DNA of 64,000 nt from Symbiodinium natans (GCA_905221605.1 CAJNDS010002613.1:62001-126000), one strand, 5' to 3'. Counted from the stretch's first letter, positions 1 through 8,960 are shown. The notes: generated by a model not told the origin, from the sequence alone. Translations and numbers: made by a program.

Positions 1-588
1 CACCTCTCCTCTCCTAGCAACAGAAGACCTACCAGAGCTGTTGTTGAGGCTCCGCTCCAGCTTTCCACGCAGCTCCTCTGCAGAGAGATGCAGGAGTACC
101 GTGCACTAGACAGAAGACGTACTCTTCCACGATCAGAAATATAGGTTTTAACCCTAGGACCGACCGGCATGTCCACCACAAAGATAAGGAATCTCAAATG
201 CCAAACAATGTGTTTTGAAATGGGAGCTCGAGTTTCTAAATGCTCGCACGCTGCTCACTTTTGGCACTCGCGTGGCGAGGGGACAGCGGTCTTAGGTTGT
301 GAAGGGTCTGCCGCTGCCCACTCCTGTTTTCCAAAGTTTGCCGCTCTCCAGTCTTTGCTCATTGGGAATTTATTAATTTATGTGCCCTTCATTTCTGCAA
401 CAGCATGACCAAGAATCGTTCTTAACCCTGCACCGACTAAATCCACACCATTCACAACATGTGCCCATCCAAGGTGCAACCACGTACACCTGGCATCGCC
501 TGGCCCTGATGATCACAATGGCGCTCTTAAGAATATAGAAACAGTAAACATGCAAACATATATTGAAGTCTGGGCTTTATATCTCCCA
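1..588. other. no gene recognised
   Basis: I see no convincing coding sequence, RNA gene or repeat here. The short open frames have no recognisable motif and overlap in several frames. Confidence 0.5.
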
Positions 589-589
589 A

Positions 590-641
590 TATATGTGTGC
601 GTGTGTGTGTGTGTGTATATATATGTATATATATTTAGATG
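590..641. repeat. TG/TA microsatellite
   Basis: An alternating TGTG run passes directly into a TATA run with one TGTA interruption. This is a simple compound microsatellite with no sign of function. Confidence 0.85.
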
Positions 642-683
642 CTACTCCCACCCGAAATCAAAATCCGGGGTCTTGTGCAGAGA

Positions 684-895
684 ATCTTGGATCCAAGATG
701 CTCTACACGCCACAGGCCACATTCCCCTGACAATCTTGGATCTTGGATCTTGGATCCGGGCCGGATTTACGTGTAAATCCAAGAACATAAAAAATCCTGC
801 ACATCTTGGATCCAAGACGCTCTCGAGAAGACCCCCTGACAATCTTGGATCTTGGATCCCGGGCCGGTTCGACGTCTCAATCCGGCTAAGTCTTG
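684..895. repeat. two-copy tandem duplication, about 119 bp
   Basis: Each copy begins with a palindrome: ATCTTGGATCCAAGAT at 684-699, and the same with one end change at 803-818. A CCCCTGACAATCTTGGATC block followed by a GGGCCGG segment comes next in both. The block ends just before the 412-bp repeat that flanks the retroelement. Confidence 0.7.
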
Positions 896-901
896 GTCCG
901 C

Positions 902-1313
902 ACGTGTATGTCTGTACAACGACTTGCTTACCCTCTGGTATGCTATTGGGACGTATACTAAACCTGGTTCCCTAGTTCTTTCTTTTTTGGGGGGTGGGCT
1001 GTGGGCTTACCATTTCTGCTACCCCTCCCCCACCCCATAAACCTAAGTTGCATATACTTTTTGAAACCAGTTGCTTTGGACGAGTATCACATATAAAACC
1101 TTATGTACTTGTGAGTCTTGCAGGTAATTTGAACATGAGCATTATCCTTGAGAAATGATAACCATGTTGGTAGACCTGTAGGAAACATGGAGAATGAAAA
1201 GCAAAATACTTGCGGGCAACTACTAGCAGCCTGTTGGTAGGTCCCAGGAAATAGTGAAAGGACATTTGCTCACAGTATTCTCGCGTCCCGGGACTTACAG
1301 TAAATGATTTTTT
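902..1313. repeat. left copy of 412-bp direct repeat flanking the YR retroelement
   Basis: It matches 7663-8074 in the same orientation. By eye I find one substitution (T at about 1013, G at about 7774), and the terminal T run is 7 here against 6 in the other copy. It abuts the end of the element's 3' repeat at 1315. It may be a very long target-site duplication or a terminal repeat of a composite element. Confidence 0.85.
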
Positions 1314-1314
1314 T

Positions 1315-1477
1315 GACTACGCAGTGACTCACTAGATGAAATACAGAGCACACGCGTGTTTTGTGTGCAGCACACTGCATCGCTCTGTATCAAAAGAGAT
1401 CCGTGGCTTCTGAGTTCCTAAAGCCGCCTCGGGCGGTACGTGAAATTGGAATCAGAGGCCTTGCTTCTGTACTCCCC
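1315..1477 (-). repeat. outer copy of 163-bp repeat at the element's 3' end
   Basis: Identical by eye to 1571-1733, at a 256-bp spacing. On the minus strand this is the terminal copy and abuts the flanking 412-bp repeat. YR retroelements of the Ngaro/PAT type typically carry split direct repeats, and this pair fits that kind of terminus. Confidence 0.8.
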
Positions 1478-1570
1478 GGGCCGGGGGGGCGGGCCACTTT
1501 GAACTTTGAGATGAAAGATTCACAGAAACATGTCACTACTACGTCAAAACCCCACTAAAAGTGGGACTAT

Positions 1571-1733
1571 GACTACGCAGTGACTCACTAGATGAAATAC
1601 AGAGCACACGCGTGTTTTGTGTGCAGCACACTGCATCGCTCTGTATCAAAAGAGATCCGTGGCTTCTGAGTTCCTAAAGCCGCCTCGGGCGGTACGTGAA
1701 ATTGGAATCAGAGGCCTTGCTTCTGTACTCCCC
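1571..1733 (-). repeat. inner copy of 163-bp repeat at the element's 3' end
   Basis: Identical to 1315-1477. The 93-bp spacer between the copies (1478-1570) contains, on the minus strand, CTCAAAGTTCAAAGTGGC (1510-1493). That nearly matches the element's 5' end just after the spliced-leader remnant. The order short-5'-end / coding / repeat / short-5'-end / repeat matches a split direct repeat layout. Confidence 0.75.
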
Positions 1734-1753
1734 ACCCCCATGCCCAAAATGGC

Positions 1754-2485
1754 TCAGGGGCAGGCGGGAGGGGAATGCGAGATGATGCTACTCATCAAGC
1801 TTCTGGCGAACTGTCTAGGAGACACCTGAGCTTGTTTCGTCAGAAAGAATTTGCTTCGCAGACCAGCAAGATGTAGATGCGGTCGAAAGGTCCTGCTGCA
1901 TAGACCATGTCCTGGACATGTGCTCAGATCGAAAGGTGTGCACCCCCAAATGAGCACTTGAGTGGCTTTCCTCCATTGAGTGCCATACTGGCACATGTGA
2001 GCTCGCACCAGATGCACATGCTTCTTCCTCAACAGCCTTTGAATGGGCGGTGCACTCCAAATCATACTATTCAGAGGGTTCACTAAGTATCCTGCAATGT
2101 TACAAGCCAGGCATTTGCGAACGACCTTGCAGGCGCCATGAAGCATATTGTTTGCTGCATTGACCTTTATCTCATCCCGCGGCTTCAACCCTGTTACTCC
2201 CATGACCTCACTAGGCGTGGCACGCCTCAGGGGCTCCGGCATACCAGATCCCGGCTTTCCACGCCTGGCACGGCTCCAGGTTTTGCAAGGAATATCTATG
2301 CCGACGAGGTTGAAAAAATGCAGCTGGCTAATGATGTCGTTCCAAGCTTTTGGCTTCCCCAGATCATTCTGCTCTGAAAACACCTGGTCAACAATTGCGG
2401 AATTTCCCCCTATAGAAGCTATGTACTTTGCACATTCGCTTTGGCCGCCGAACAAGCTCAGGAAGTTGGGACCTTGATGCTCCGC
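1754..2485 (-). CDS. DNA methyltransferase-like domain of the YR retroelement
   Basis: The frame opens inside the last codons of the recombinase and carries a Rossmann-type entry (FLSLFGG, about 2478-2455). A Pro-Cys motif in the setting IDIPCKTWSRAR and a VNP motif (cognate of ENP/ENV) follow, in the order seen in cytosine-5 methyltransferases. DIRS-type elements are known to carry a methyltransferase domain after or near the recombinase. It is in the same frame as the RNase H segment but a different frame from the recombinase, overlapping it by about 20 nt, so expression would need a frameshift. The family assignment rests on motif order and PC/NP residues only. Substrate and activity are unknown. 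Confidence 0.55.
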   Translation of the reverse strand, partial: AEHQGPNFLSLFGGQSECAKYIASIGGNSAIVDQVFSEQNDLGKPKAWNDIISQLHFFNLVGIDIPCKTWSRARRGKPGSGMPEPLRRATPSEVMGVTGLKPRDEIKVNAANNMLHGACKVVRKCLACNIAGYLVNPLNSMIWSAPPIQRLLRKKHVHLVRAHMCQYGTQWRKATQVLIWGCTPFDLSTCPGHGLCSRTFRPHLHLAGLRSKFFLTKQAQVSPRQFARSLMSSIISHSPPACP

Positions 2486-3696
2486 GGTAGCACAACATTG
2501 CCACTGTGGTACAAGCGTACACGAATATTCTCCCCAAAATCCCGGAACTTGCCCTCGTGTTGGGATATCAGCTGCTGCATCCTTCCAGGCTTGTCGTAGA
2601 TCCTGGCGCTGGTCTCCGATGCCCATCTGCCCCTCCGTCGAATCTCCTCGATGCTCCTCAGTCGCTGCAAGTGGTCTCTGCTTGCTCCCCCATGCCGGTT
2701 CTGGTATGGGCTGGTAGCAAGCTGCTGAATGCCCAATGCCACGACACACTCCCTCCAAGTCTTGAGGTAGGCTTTGGCCGTAAAGTCCCACAAAGGCGCC
2801 TCCGCACCTTTCTCCATCCTCTGTTTGCACGCCTGTGCATGTAGGAGTGAAGGTAGGAAAGGGGCTCGAACATCGTCGAGGAGGAGAACCTCGTCGTAGA
2901 TCCCGGCCTTCGACGACTCCCCCCGCTCGAGTGGCCCCAAAACGATTACCGCCTTGTCGAACTCGTGGTTTGGCATCAGGACATCCTCGGCACTTACTCG
3001 CATCATCTCTCCTGGACGCGCGTACGTGCTGAAGGTCACCTCGTTGTACAGCGCCATGCTCCTTTGCCCCATCTTCAGCATCACCCCGCTGATCGCACCT
3101 TTCAAGAACTCCAGCATGGGCATTCTTGTCTGCGCAGGGGCCAGCTTCCTCCAGCCCTTCAAACTCCTGCGAAAGCGAGGCACGGCTAGCATGCCACTCC
3201 TGGCGAACTCGGGGCGCTCGAACTCGACCGCCGCCATCAGCTTCTCGCCGAAGTTGCTGCCGTAGCCGTCTAGGAACAGGATGTCCCCGTAGTCGCACAA
3301 GGCTTCGTCCAGCTCCTTTTCGTTGGACAGAGCGAGGTCGTACTGGACGACGAAGCTGTAGAAGCCCTCCAACTTGCTCAAGTAGTCCTTCCTTTGCGGC
3401 TCTCGCACGCTGCTCTGCTCCAGGAGTCCACGCTCCCCCCTGGTCGCTCGCAAACGAGCCTCGTACTTCTTCTTGCGCTGGATGCCCCTTTGCTGCCGCC
3501 TCTTGTGGCTTGCCAAGAGGCTCCTCAGGTCCGCCCGGCTCGGCTTCCCCGATCTCAGAGGTGACGAACTTCTCTCTTTCTGCAGCACGTCCCTCTCGGG
3601 GAGCTGACCGGACGACTGCATGCGGCGGTTTGCAGCCTTCGCCTCGTCTCGGGTGAAGACCTCCACCTTCCTCTTCTGAGGACGTCTGGATGCCAT
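2458..3696 (-). CDS. tyrosine recombinase of the YR retroelement
   Basis: Starting at the first ATG (3696) the protein is about 412 aa. The N-terminal 90 residues are Arg/Lys-rich. The catalytic C-terminal half shows YARPGE (first catalytic Arg), RHGGAS (second Arg box; the usual preceding His is not obvious), RRGRW (the His/Trp position) and a Tyr in RIYDK, in the correct order. This is the enzyme that would insert the circular cDNA of a DIRS/Ngaro-type element. Its end overlaps the methyltransferase frame; its start overlaps the tail of the RNase H frame. It is one of the intact domains of the element. Assignment as a tyrosine recombinase is strong; the precise clade is inferred. Confidence 0.8.
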   Translation of the reverse strand: MASRRPQKRKVEVFTRDEAKAANRRMQSSGQLPERDVLQKERSSSPLRSGKPSRADLRSLLASHKRRQQRGIQRKKKYEARLRATRGERGLLEQSSVREPQRKDYLSKLEGFYSFVVQYDLALSNEKELDEALCDYGDILFLDGYGSNFGEKLMAAVEFERPEFARSGMLAVPRFRRSLKGWRKLAPAQTRMPMLEFLKGAISGVMLKMGQRSMALYNEVTFSTYARPGEMMRVSAEDVLMPNHEFDKAVIVLGPLERGESSKAGIYDEVLLLDDVRAPFLPSLLHAQACKQRMEKGAEAPLWDFTAKAYLKTWRECVVALGIQQLATSPYQNRHGGASRDHLQRLRSIEEIRRRGRWASETSARIYDKPGRMQQLISQHEGKFRDFGENIRVRLYHSGNVVLPRSIKVPTS

Positions 3697-3759
3697 GCGT
3701 TGCCGAAAAATCTCTGAGCAGGGCACTCTCAAAAAGGTTTCGATGGCTATTCTCGTTCT

Positions 3760-4252
3760 TGCGTACACCTACTTTGGGCTCCCATCTTCGGCTATCCTGA
3801 TCGGCAACATTCCACTCGGATGGAACCCACCGAGCACAAAGACGAATATTGGAAACCAGAACATGAGCACTGATCCTTCTGATGAGCCGCAACAGACTGA
3901 AAGAGCTGCATCTCCCCTTCTGCAATGCAAGGACCACGGACATGTTATCATTCAAAATGACAAAACGTTGCCCATGTCGGCGACTGTCCCGAGCGATGTG
4001 CTTCACTGCTCCTAAGATGCTTCGCGCCTCTATCAGGTGAACTGGCTCCCGATGGTGTACCGGACAGCACCACACTCGCCGCCACTTCTCCTGACTCATG
4101 ACAGATGGTTCGACATCGGGAAAGCGGGGATCAACCTCAACATGACCCATGACTTCTCCGTCAACTTCGGGCTTGACAGTCAAGGGATCCTCGAAGACCA
4201 TGCTCGTGTCGAGCGCCTGGCGACGCGGCGCCAGGTGCTTCCCACTCCCCAA
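3760..4252 (-). CDS. RNase H domain of the YR retroelement
   Basis: The translated segment contains EARSILGAVKHIARD, ILNDNMSVVLALQKGR and PSEWNVADQDSRR. These are the Glu, Asp and final Asp blocks of RNase H in DIRS/Pao-type polyproteins. It is in the same frame as the reverse transcriptase upstream and separated from it by a single TGA (4265-4267), so the two were one polypeptide. Downstream of about 3760 this frame is only a shadow of the recombinase until it reappears as the methyltransferase. RNase H would remove the RNA strand during cDNA synthesis. Confidence 0.7.
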
Positions 4253-4267
4253 ACGGAACCTCCATCA

Positions 4268-5465
4268 CTCATCATGCCTCCCCAAAGTCCGCGCTGTGTC
4301 GGACCCCTGCACACTAGACATTACAGCATACCCAGAAAGACAAGCATCCGTGCAAAAAATGGTGTCGCTCCACGCCTGCTTGAAATTTCCGAAGCCCAAG
4401 ACCATCAAGTGTCGAAAATGGTAAAGCTCCTGAAGTACACTACCCCAAACTCGGGTACGGCGAGTGTAGTTCTTCTCTATGAAGGCATACGCGTAGCGGA
4501 TGATGCCCATCAAACCCCGGTGCAATAAGGAGCGGACTGTGACATGCCCAATCACCACTTGTAGCTCCTGACCGGAAAGCTTTACTCCTCTACATATCGC
4601 CGACAAAGCTCTGTCCAGTCTCCAATCTCTCTTTGGTGTAGGTAGCACATGTCCGGCCATCCCATCTATTCTGACCCCAAGACTTTCTGCAAGGCTAGCT
4701 GCTTCCGTCACGTCATGAGTGTCCAAGCCTCGCTGGTGTAGGGCACCCATGACAGCGTCCTGGTCGGCAGCGACCTTGTCCAAATCTGTACCCACATGAT
4801 TATTGTTGTCTGCATAAATCAACATTGCCGTGGTGTTGGACTCTCCCTTGGCACCCAGCTTTGGGATCGGTGTACGATCTTGCATAAGGTTCACGTGAGG
4901 CAAAGCCGAGGAAGCAATATGTACGTGTGCCTTATGTGCCAAGTGGAAAGCCCAGCTGAAGCCCATGGGTAACACGGCCATGCACGGATAAATGGGCGCC
5001 GCGCTCAGGTCGATCAGCTCTGCCAGCTCCTTTGGTAGTTCACCAAGAATCTGGTTTAGGATGTGGGGATCGATCTCGGGCAAACAGAAGTACTCTCCCA
5101 ACTCCCGACTGATGCCCAGGCGGTAGAAGTAGTCACGTACATCTTCTTGGGCTACACTCCAGCCTCGACCAGGTTTCTGCGGACCCGAGGAGCGTGCAGG
5201 GAGGGGTACGAAACAAACGATTTGTTCTTCTGGCGTCAATGATGAGTCGTTGCTTGTTGTTTTTCTTTGTAACAACGAATGCACCAATCTGCACACGAGG
5301 TTTGACGGTAAGGTTGCAGCTATAGAGCTCGGCAATGAACCGATGATACAGCCATGTATCATGCAGCAAGACTGGGTCGATGTGACACTCTCCCTCAAGG
5401 CCTTGCTCAAGCACTGCAGCCCTTTCTTCTGGTGAGAGCAAAGTTTTGGACCCTGCGAACCTCAT
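4268..5465 (-). pseudogene. reverse transcriptase domain, frame-broken
   Basis: Two frames make up the domain. The first (5465 to about 5150) carries VQIGAFVVTKKNNKQRLIID, the N-terminal fingers. The second (about 5150 to 4268) carries QEDVRDYFYRLGI (motif A Asp), LPMGFSWAF (motif B) and IYADNNN (motif C, YxDN rather than YxDD). A single-base shift near 5150 and another near 5470 separate the parts, and a TGA at 4265-4267 separates it from RNase H. The TGA sits where related elements have an Arg-Trp-Arg-Phe string, so a CGA to TGA change is likely (inference). Either the copy is dead, the assembly has indels, or recoding is used. Confidence 0.75.
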
Positions 5466-5991
5466 CTTCCGGCAACACGTCTAGAAGGCTTACTGGTTCA
5501 CTCTGCCCTCGGGGAAGAGATAAACGCTCTAGGACCAAACTAGCCAGTGCCCCTGGGCTGTCTCCATAACCAGCCCTTCTTGCCAGAAGCTGCCGAAGCG
5601 CTTCTTGGTCACTCATGTCCTCAACAGGCCTTGCGCGTTGCATATGACAACGAAGAATGTGATCAAGCCCTTCAGCCTGAGCACGGTTTAAGGGTCGTTG
5701 AGGCCAAGACTTCTCATCTACAAAACCGGCCATCTGATTGAGACTTCGCACAGTGGCCTCAGCTCGACAAAAGGAAAAATGGCGGAAGTTGACCCTTCTC
5801 TGCGACCTCCTCGATCGCAGTTCAGATCCTGCTCCCTCATAGCCCTCGGACTTCGGAAGAGGTAGTGGAAAAAGATCCCCATGCCGATGTTGAGCGCTGT
5901 TACAAAAACCCGCAGTGCCATCAAAATGCCCCAAACCCGGAAGTACAGCACTGTCATACCCCCGGGACTGTACAGGCTTAGGGACTTTCAT
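5407..5991 (-). CDS. pol N-terminal ORF (unrecognised) of the YR retroelement
   Basis: The ATG at 5991 overlaps the end of the gag-like frame by 14 nt (gag stop TAA at 5978-5980). The 194-aa product has no motif I can name. Its C-terminus (LPEDEVRRVQNF) lies where the reverse transcriptase frame takes over after a one-base shift, so it is probably the N-terminal part of pol. The overlapping arrangement suggests re-initiation or frameshifting for pol expression. Confidence 0.55.
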   Translation of the reverse strand: MKVPKPVQSRGYDSAVLPGLGHFDGTAGFCNSAQHRHGDLFPLPLPKSEGYEGAGSELRSRRSQRRVNFRHFSFCRAEATVRSLNQMAGFVDEKSWPQRPLNRAQAEGLDHILRCHMQRARPVEDMSDQEALRQLLARRAGYGDSPGALASLVLERLSLPRGQSEPVSLLDVLPEDEVRRVQNFALTRRKGCSA

Positions 5992-7258
5992 GGGCTCCTT
6001 TGGGCGTGCCCCGACCCTTGGCTTTTGCCTTTGACGATGCTCCGGCCTCGTCCTCTGTCACAGCAGCCTGGTTGCGCCGATGACGCTTCTCTTCGGCAGC
6101 CAAGCGCTGTTGCTTGAGGACCTCGGCCTTGCTGGCTGCCTTCTTCGCGGCAAAAGAGGTGAGAGCAGGGTCGATCATGGCGCCGTCGCTGGCCTCCCGC
6201 ACACCAAGCAGGTCCTCAGCACCCTCATAGCTGGGCGCCTCGGGGCGCCCATGGTGGGCGAACTCAATGAGTGCCCGGCGCCTGTTTAACGCCTCTGCAG
6301 CTGCGAGGGCGGGAGCATTCAACTGGTCGTAGCAGATCATGAGATGCAAAGCCCTGCACAAACTAGAATGCTCATGCACTGACCTGTCCGTTGATCGCAC
6401 GCCCGACTTCTTGATCCAGCTCTCGTGGTGCTGCAGGAAGTCCTGTCCGGCCCGCCTCAACTGACGCATGTCTCGCATCACGGTGCGGGGCCCAGCCAGA
6501 GGGAAGTCCTCATAGTCCACCTCCTCGCTTTCCGGCACCGCTTCTGCCACAGTGCGCCACCGCTCTTCTGCAGAGTCGAAAAGCACGGGCAGCACCCGCA
6601 CATCCCTCTCAGATCCTTTGTTGTCAGGAGGCGACAAGAGCCTCTTTGCGGCCTCAAGACCAGCTCGCGACACTTGTCTCGCCAGCACCACCTGGCCTCC
6701 CTGCAAGCCATCAACGAAGATCGTGTACTTGTCACTCCCAGCGTTCACGATTGCACTGTCGGGGGGCGGAAAGACCTCAGCTCCCAAAGAGCCAGGAGAG
6801 CCCCCAAAGACCTGCATCCAGGCAAGCTCGCTGAGTGGCTGGGCTGCCGGCTGCTGCGCGCCGCCAGGTAGCACATCCAGTCCTCCTGTCCCTACCTTGC
6901 CCACACGTCGAACATGTGCACCGCCGCCCTTACTGAGCTTCTCAGCGACCTGGGCGTAGTGTCTGAGCTCTTCAGCAGTGAACTCTCCTCCACCGCTGTG
7001 TCGGGGCAGGTAAGTGTCGGCATCACGGATGCCTCTCGGCAGTCGGCCTGGCTGCATCCTCTTCACTTCCACGAACATGTTACCCTCCTCGAGGTCCACC
7101 TCGTTCAAGTCCCGATCGGGAGTCAGGACGAAACAGTGGTTTCCCTCTGTGCACTTGACGACTTCGCGAAAGTGCAAAAGATCTGGATCATCCCGGAAGC
7201 GCACGAGCGCGCCGTCTTGCTGCAGCCACTGCGGAGGGTTCGGGGTCGACATTGACAT
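5978..7258 (-). CDS. gag-like ORF of the YR retroelement
   Basis: From the ATG at 7258 the protein is about 426 aa. It is mixed charged, with an N-terminal globular part (LLHFREVVKCTEGNHCFVL), a Gly-rich linker and a Lys/Arg/Ala-rich C-terminus with a coiled-coil-like stretch (AAKKAASKAEVLKQQRL). No zinc knuckle is visible. Position, before pol, and length fit a nucleocapsid-type ORF1; the function is inferred from position. The start overlaps the preceding small ORF by about 70 nt in another frame. Confidence 0.55.
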   Translation of the reverse strand: MSMSTPNPPQWLQQDGALVRFRDDPDLLHFREVVKCTEGNHCFVLTPDRDLNEVDLEEGNMFVEVKRMQPGRLPRGIRDADTYLPRHSGGGEFTAEELRHYAQVAEKLSKGGGAHVRRVGKVGTGGLDVLPGGAQQPAAQPLSELAWMQVFGGSPGSLGAEVFPPPDSAIVNAGSDKYTIFVDGLQGGQVVLARQVSRAGLEAAKRLLSPPDNKGSERDVRVLPVLFDSAEERWRTVAEAVPESEEVDYEDFPLAGPRTVMRDMRQLRRAGQDFLQHHESWIKKSGVRSTDRSVHEHSSLCRALHLMICYDQLNAPALAAAEALNRRRALIEFAHHGRPEAPSYEGAEDLLGVREASDGAMIDPALTSFAAKKAASKAEVLKQQRLAAEEKRHRRNQAAVTEDEAGASSKAKAKGRGTPKGAHESP

Positions 7259-7622
7259 CTCCAGCCTGTTGTTCAAAAAGGCCTAGCTTCAATGGAACAG
7301 CGTCAATCACGGGCGGTGTAGTAACACGTCCCGGCGGCTCAGCACGCAGCAGTCGGTACCACAAAAATATGCAGAGAGTCACGCCGCAGATCAAACCACC
7401 AAGAAAACCAGCCACGATGGCCAGCAAGTGCTGACAATCACGTCGAGTCTCAGCTGCACCTAGATCTCTGAAGCAGGCCTCCTTATCTCGCTGGCACTGT
7501 CCTATGACTTGATCCTTCTTAGCCACGCCCTTCTCACAAGTGCCGTTCTTGTATTCTGTTAGCCAATATACGGCCACCCGGAAAAGATCAACCCCCACAG
7601 CGCGGCACAGGGTCCAGTCCAT
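7188..7622 (-). CDS. small membrane-anchored ORF at the element's 5' end
   Basis: The first ATG lies at 7622, about 29 nt after the spliced-leader remnant, giving about 144 aa. The protein has a Cys-containing N-terminal region with many charged residues (KDQVIGQCQRDKEACFRDLG). One strong transmembrane segment (LLAIVAGFLGGLICGVTLCI) and a basic, Pro/Ala-rich tail follow. The layout leader plus short UTR plus ATG looks like a real trans-spliced mRNA. I do not know this protein family. It may be an accessory product of the element or a host fragment picked up at the 5' end. Confidence 0.5.
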   Translation of the reverse strand: MDWTLCRAVGVDLFRVAVYWLTEYKNGTCEKGVAKKDQVIGQCQRDKEACFRDLGAAETRRDCQHLLAIVAGFLGGLICGVTLCIFLWYRLLRAEPPGRVTTPPVIDAVPLKLGLFEQQAGDVNVDPEPSAVAAARRRARALPG

Positions 7623-7651
7623 GTGCGCCCTTCTACCCTTGCCACTTTGAA

Positions 7652-7663
7652 CTTGAGCCAAAA
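7652..7663 (-). other. spliced-leader remnant (3' 12 nt of DinoSL)
   Basis: On the minus strand the element starts with TTTTGGCTCAAG, the 3' end of the leader that dinoflagellates trans-splice onto mRNAs. It lies exactly at the border with the 412-bp flanking repeat (one base shared). This implies that the integrated copy came from a mature trans-spliced mRNA and lost the leader's 5' end. A chance 12-nt match at exactly this border is unlikely. Confidence 0.8.
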
Positions 7664-8074
7664 CGTGTATGTCTGTACAACGACTTGCTTACCCTCTGGT
7701 ATGCTATTGGGACGTATACTAAACCTGGTTCCCTAGTTCTTTCTTTTTTGGGGGGTGGGCTGTGGGCTTACCATGTCTGCTACCCCTCCCCCACCCCATA
7801 AACCTAAGTTGCATATACTTTTTGAAACCAGTTGCTTTGGACGAGTATCACATATAAAACCTTATGTACTTGTGAGTCTTGCAGGTAATTTGAACATGAG
7901 CATTATCCTTGAGAAATGATAACCATGTTGGTAGACCTGTAGGAAACATGGAGAATGAAAAGCAAAATACTTGCGGGCAACTACTAGCAGCCTGTTGGTA
8001 GGTCCCAGGAAATAGTGAAAGGACATTTGCTCACAGTATTCTCGCGTCCCGGGACTTACAGTAAATGATTTTTT
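7663..8074. repeat. right copy of the 412-bp direct repeat
   Basis: Same orientation as 902-1313, with one substitution and one T-run length difference found by eye. It abuts the spliced-leader remnant on one side and the telomere-like tract on the other. Confidence 0.85.
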
Positions 8075-8089
8075 GGCATCACCCGATGC

Positions 8090-8960
8090 ACTCGAACGCT
8101 TCCTAGCCTCAAGCCCTGCAGGGCTATAAGGTTTTCATCCAAAAGGTGATGCCTAAACCTTCAACCCTACACCTTTAAACCCTATCACCCGTGAGGGCTT
8201 TAGAGATAAAGTGTATGCCTTCAGCGCCTATAGGGTTAAAACAGTTGAACCTTTTAGAGCCCGAAAGGGTTTTAGGGCTAAGACACCTAAAGGGCTTAGG
8301 GTTAAGGTCTAAATGCTTAAACCTTATACCATTAAGGTTTACGCTCTGTCCCTTTTGAGGTAAACCCTAAACATTGAACTTGAAACCTTTGCAGGGCAAA
8401 GATTAAGGGTTTAGACTTAATTGCTCAACCCTAAGGGTTTCGGGGCTTTTCTTTAAACCCCTAAACCCGTAGCCGATAGGGTTTAAAAGAAAATACCCTC
8501 CCCCCGTTTATATGCAAACTTAATGCTTATAAGCAATATGTTGTGTGACGACAGCATTTTCAAACCAAGATTAAGCACGCAGATTACGTACCAACTCATA
8601 CATCGTTTACATGCCTAGACCTCAAGAACCCTTAAGGTTTCAGCTCGGTTTACATCTGAAACCCTAAACCTTTCAACCTTAACCCCTTGGGGTTTAAAGG
8701 TTTAGAGCTTAGGTTTAGTTGCCGACTTAGGTTTAAAGGCCGAACTCTTAGACCTAAACCGTGAAGCCTTAACCCTGTAGGGTAAAGGTTAGGGGTTTAG
8801 GTTTGATTGTCGGCTTAGGTTTAGATGCCTAAACCTTAAACCCTAAATCGTTAAGCCTTAACTCTATAGGGTTTAAAGGCTAGAGGTTTAGGTTTAATTG
8901 CTGAACCCTGTAGGGTTTCGGACTTCTCCATAGGGCCCTGAACCCTAACCGATGGAATTT
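8090..8960. repeat. degenerate telomere-type tract
   Basis: Many imperfect CCCTAAACC, TTTAGGGTT and TTAACCCTA words occur in both orientations, with spacers such as CCCTGTAGGG. TTTAGGG-type repeats are the telomere unit of dinoflagellates and plants. The tract has no uninterrupted array, so it is an old, rearranged interstitial or subtelomeric block. No gene is seen. Confidence 0.7.

Larger units (their letters stand above)
1315..7662 (-). mobile_element. tyrosine-recombinase (DIRS/Ngaro-like) retrotransposon
   Basis: On the minus strand the element reads: spliced-leader remnant, small membrane ORF, gag-like ORF, reverse transcriptase, RNase H, tyrosine recombinase, methyltransferase-like domain, then split repeats. 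Retroelements of this class integrate through a recombinase rather than a DDE integrase, which fits the recombinase at 2458-3696 and the absence of an integrase core. The coding region is spread over all three frames with one in-frame TGA at 4265-4267. The flanking repeats are almost identical, so the insertion seems young although the frames are broken. Assembly indels or programmed frameshifts could explain this. Confidence 0.8.

Noticed and set aside
1741-1757. AAAATGGCTCAGG as a spliced-leader copy
   Set aside because: It matches only part of the leader (TGGCTCA) with mismatches on both sides.
3126-3656. 176-codon plus-strand ORF
   Set aside because: Antisense shadow of the tyrosine recombinase, with Arg/Ser-rich shadow composition.
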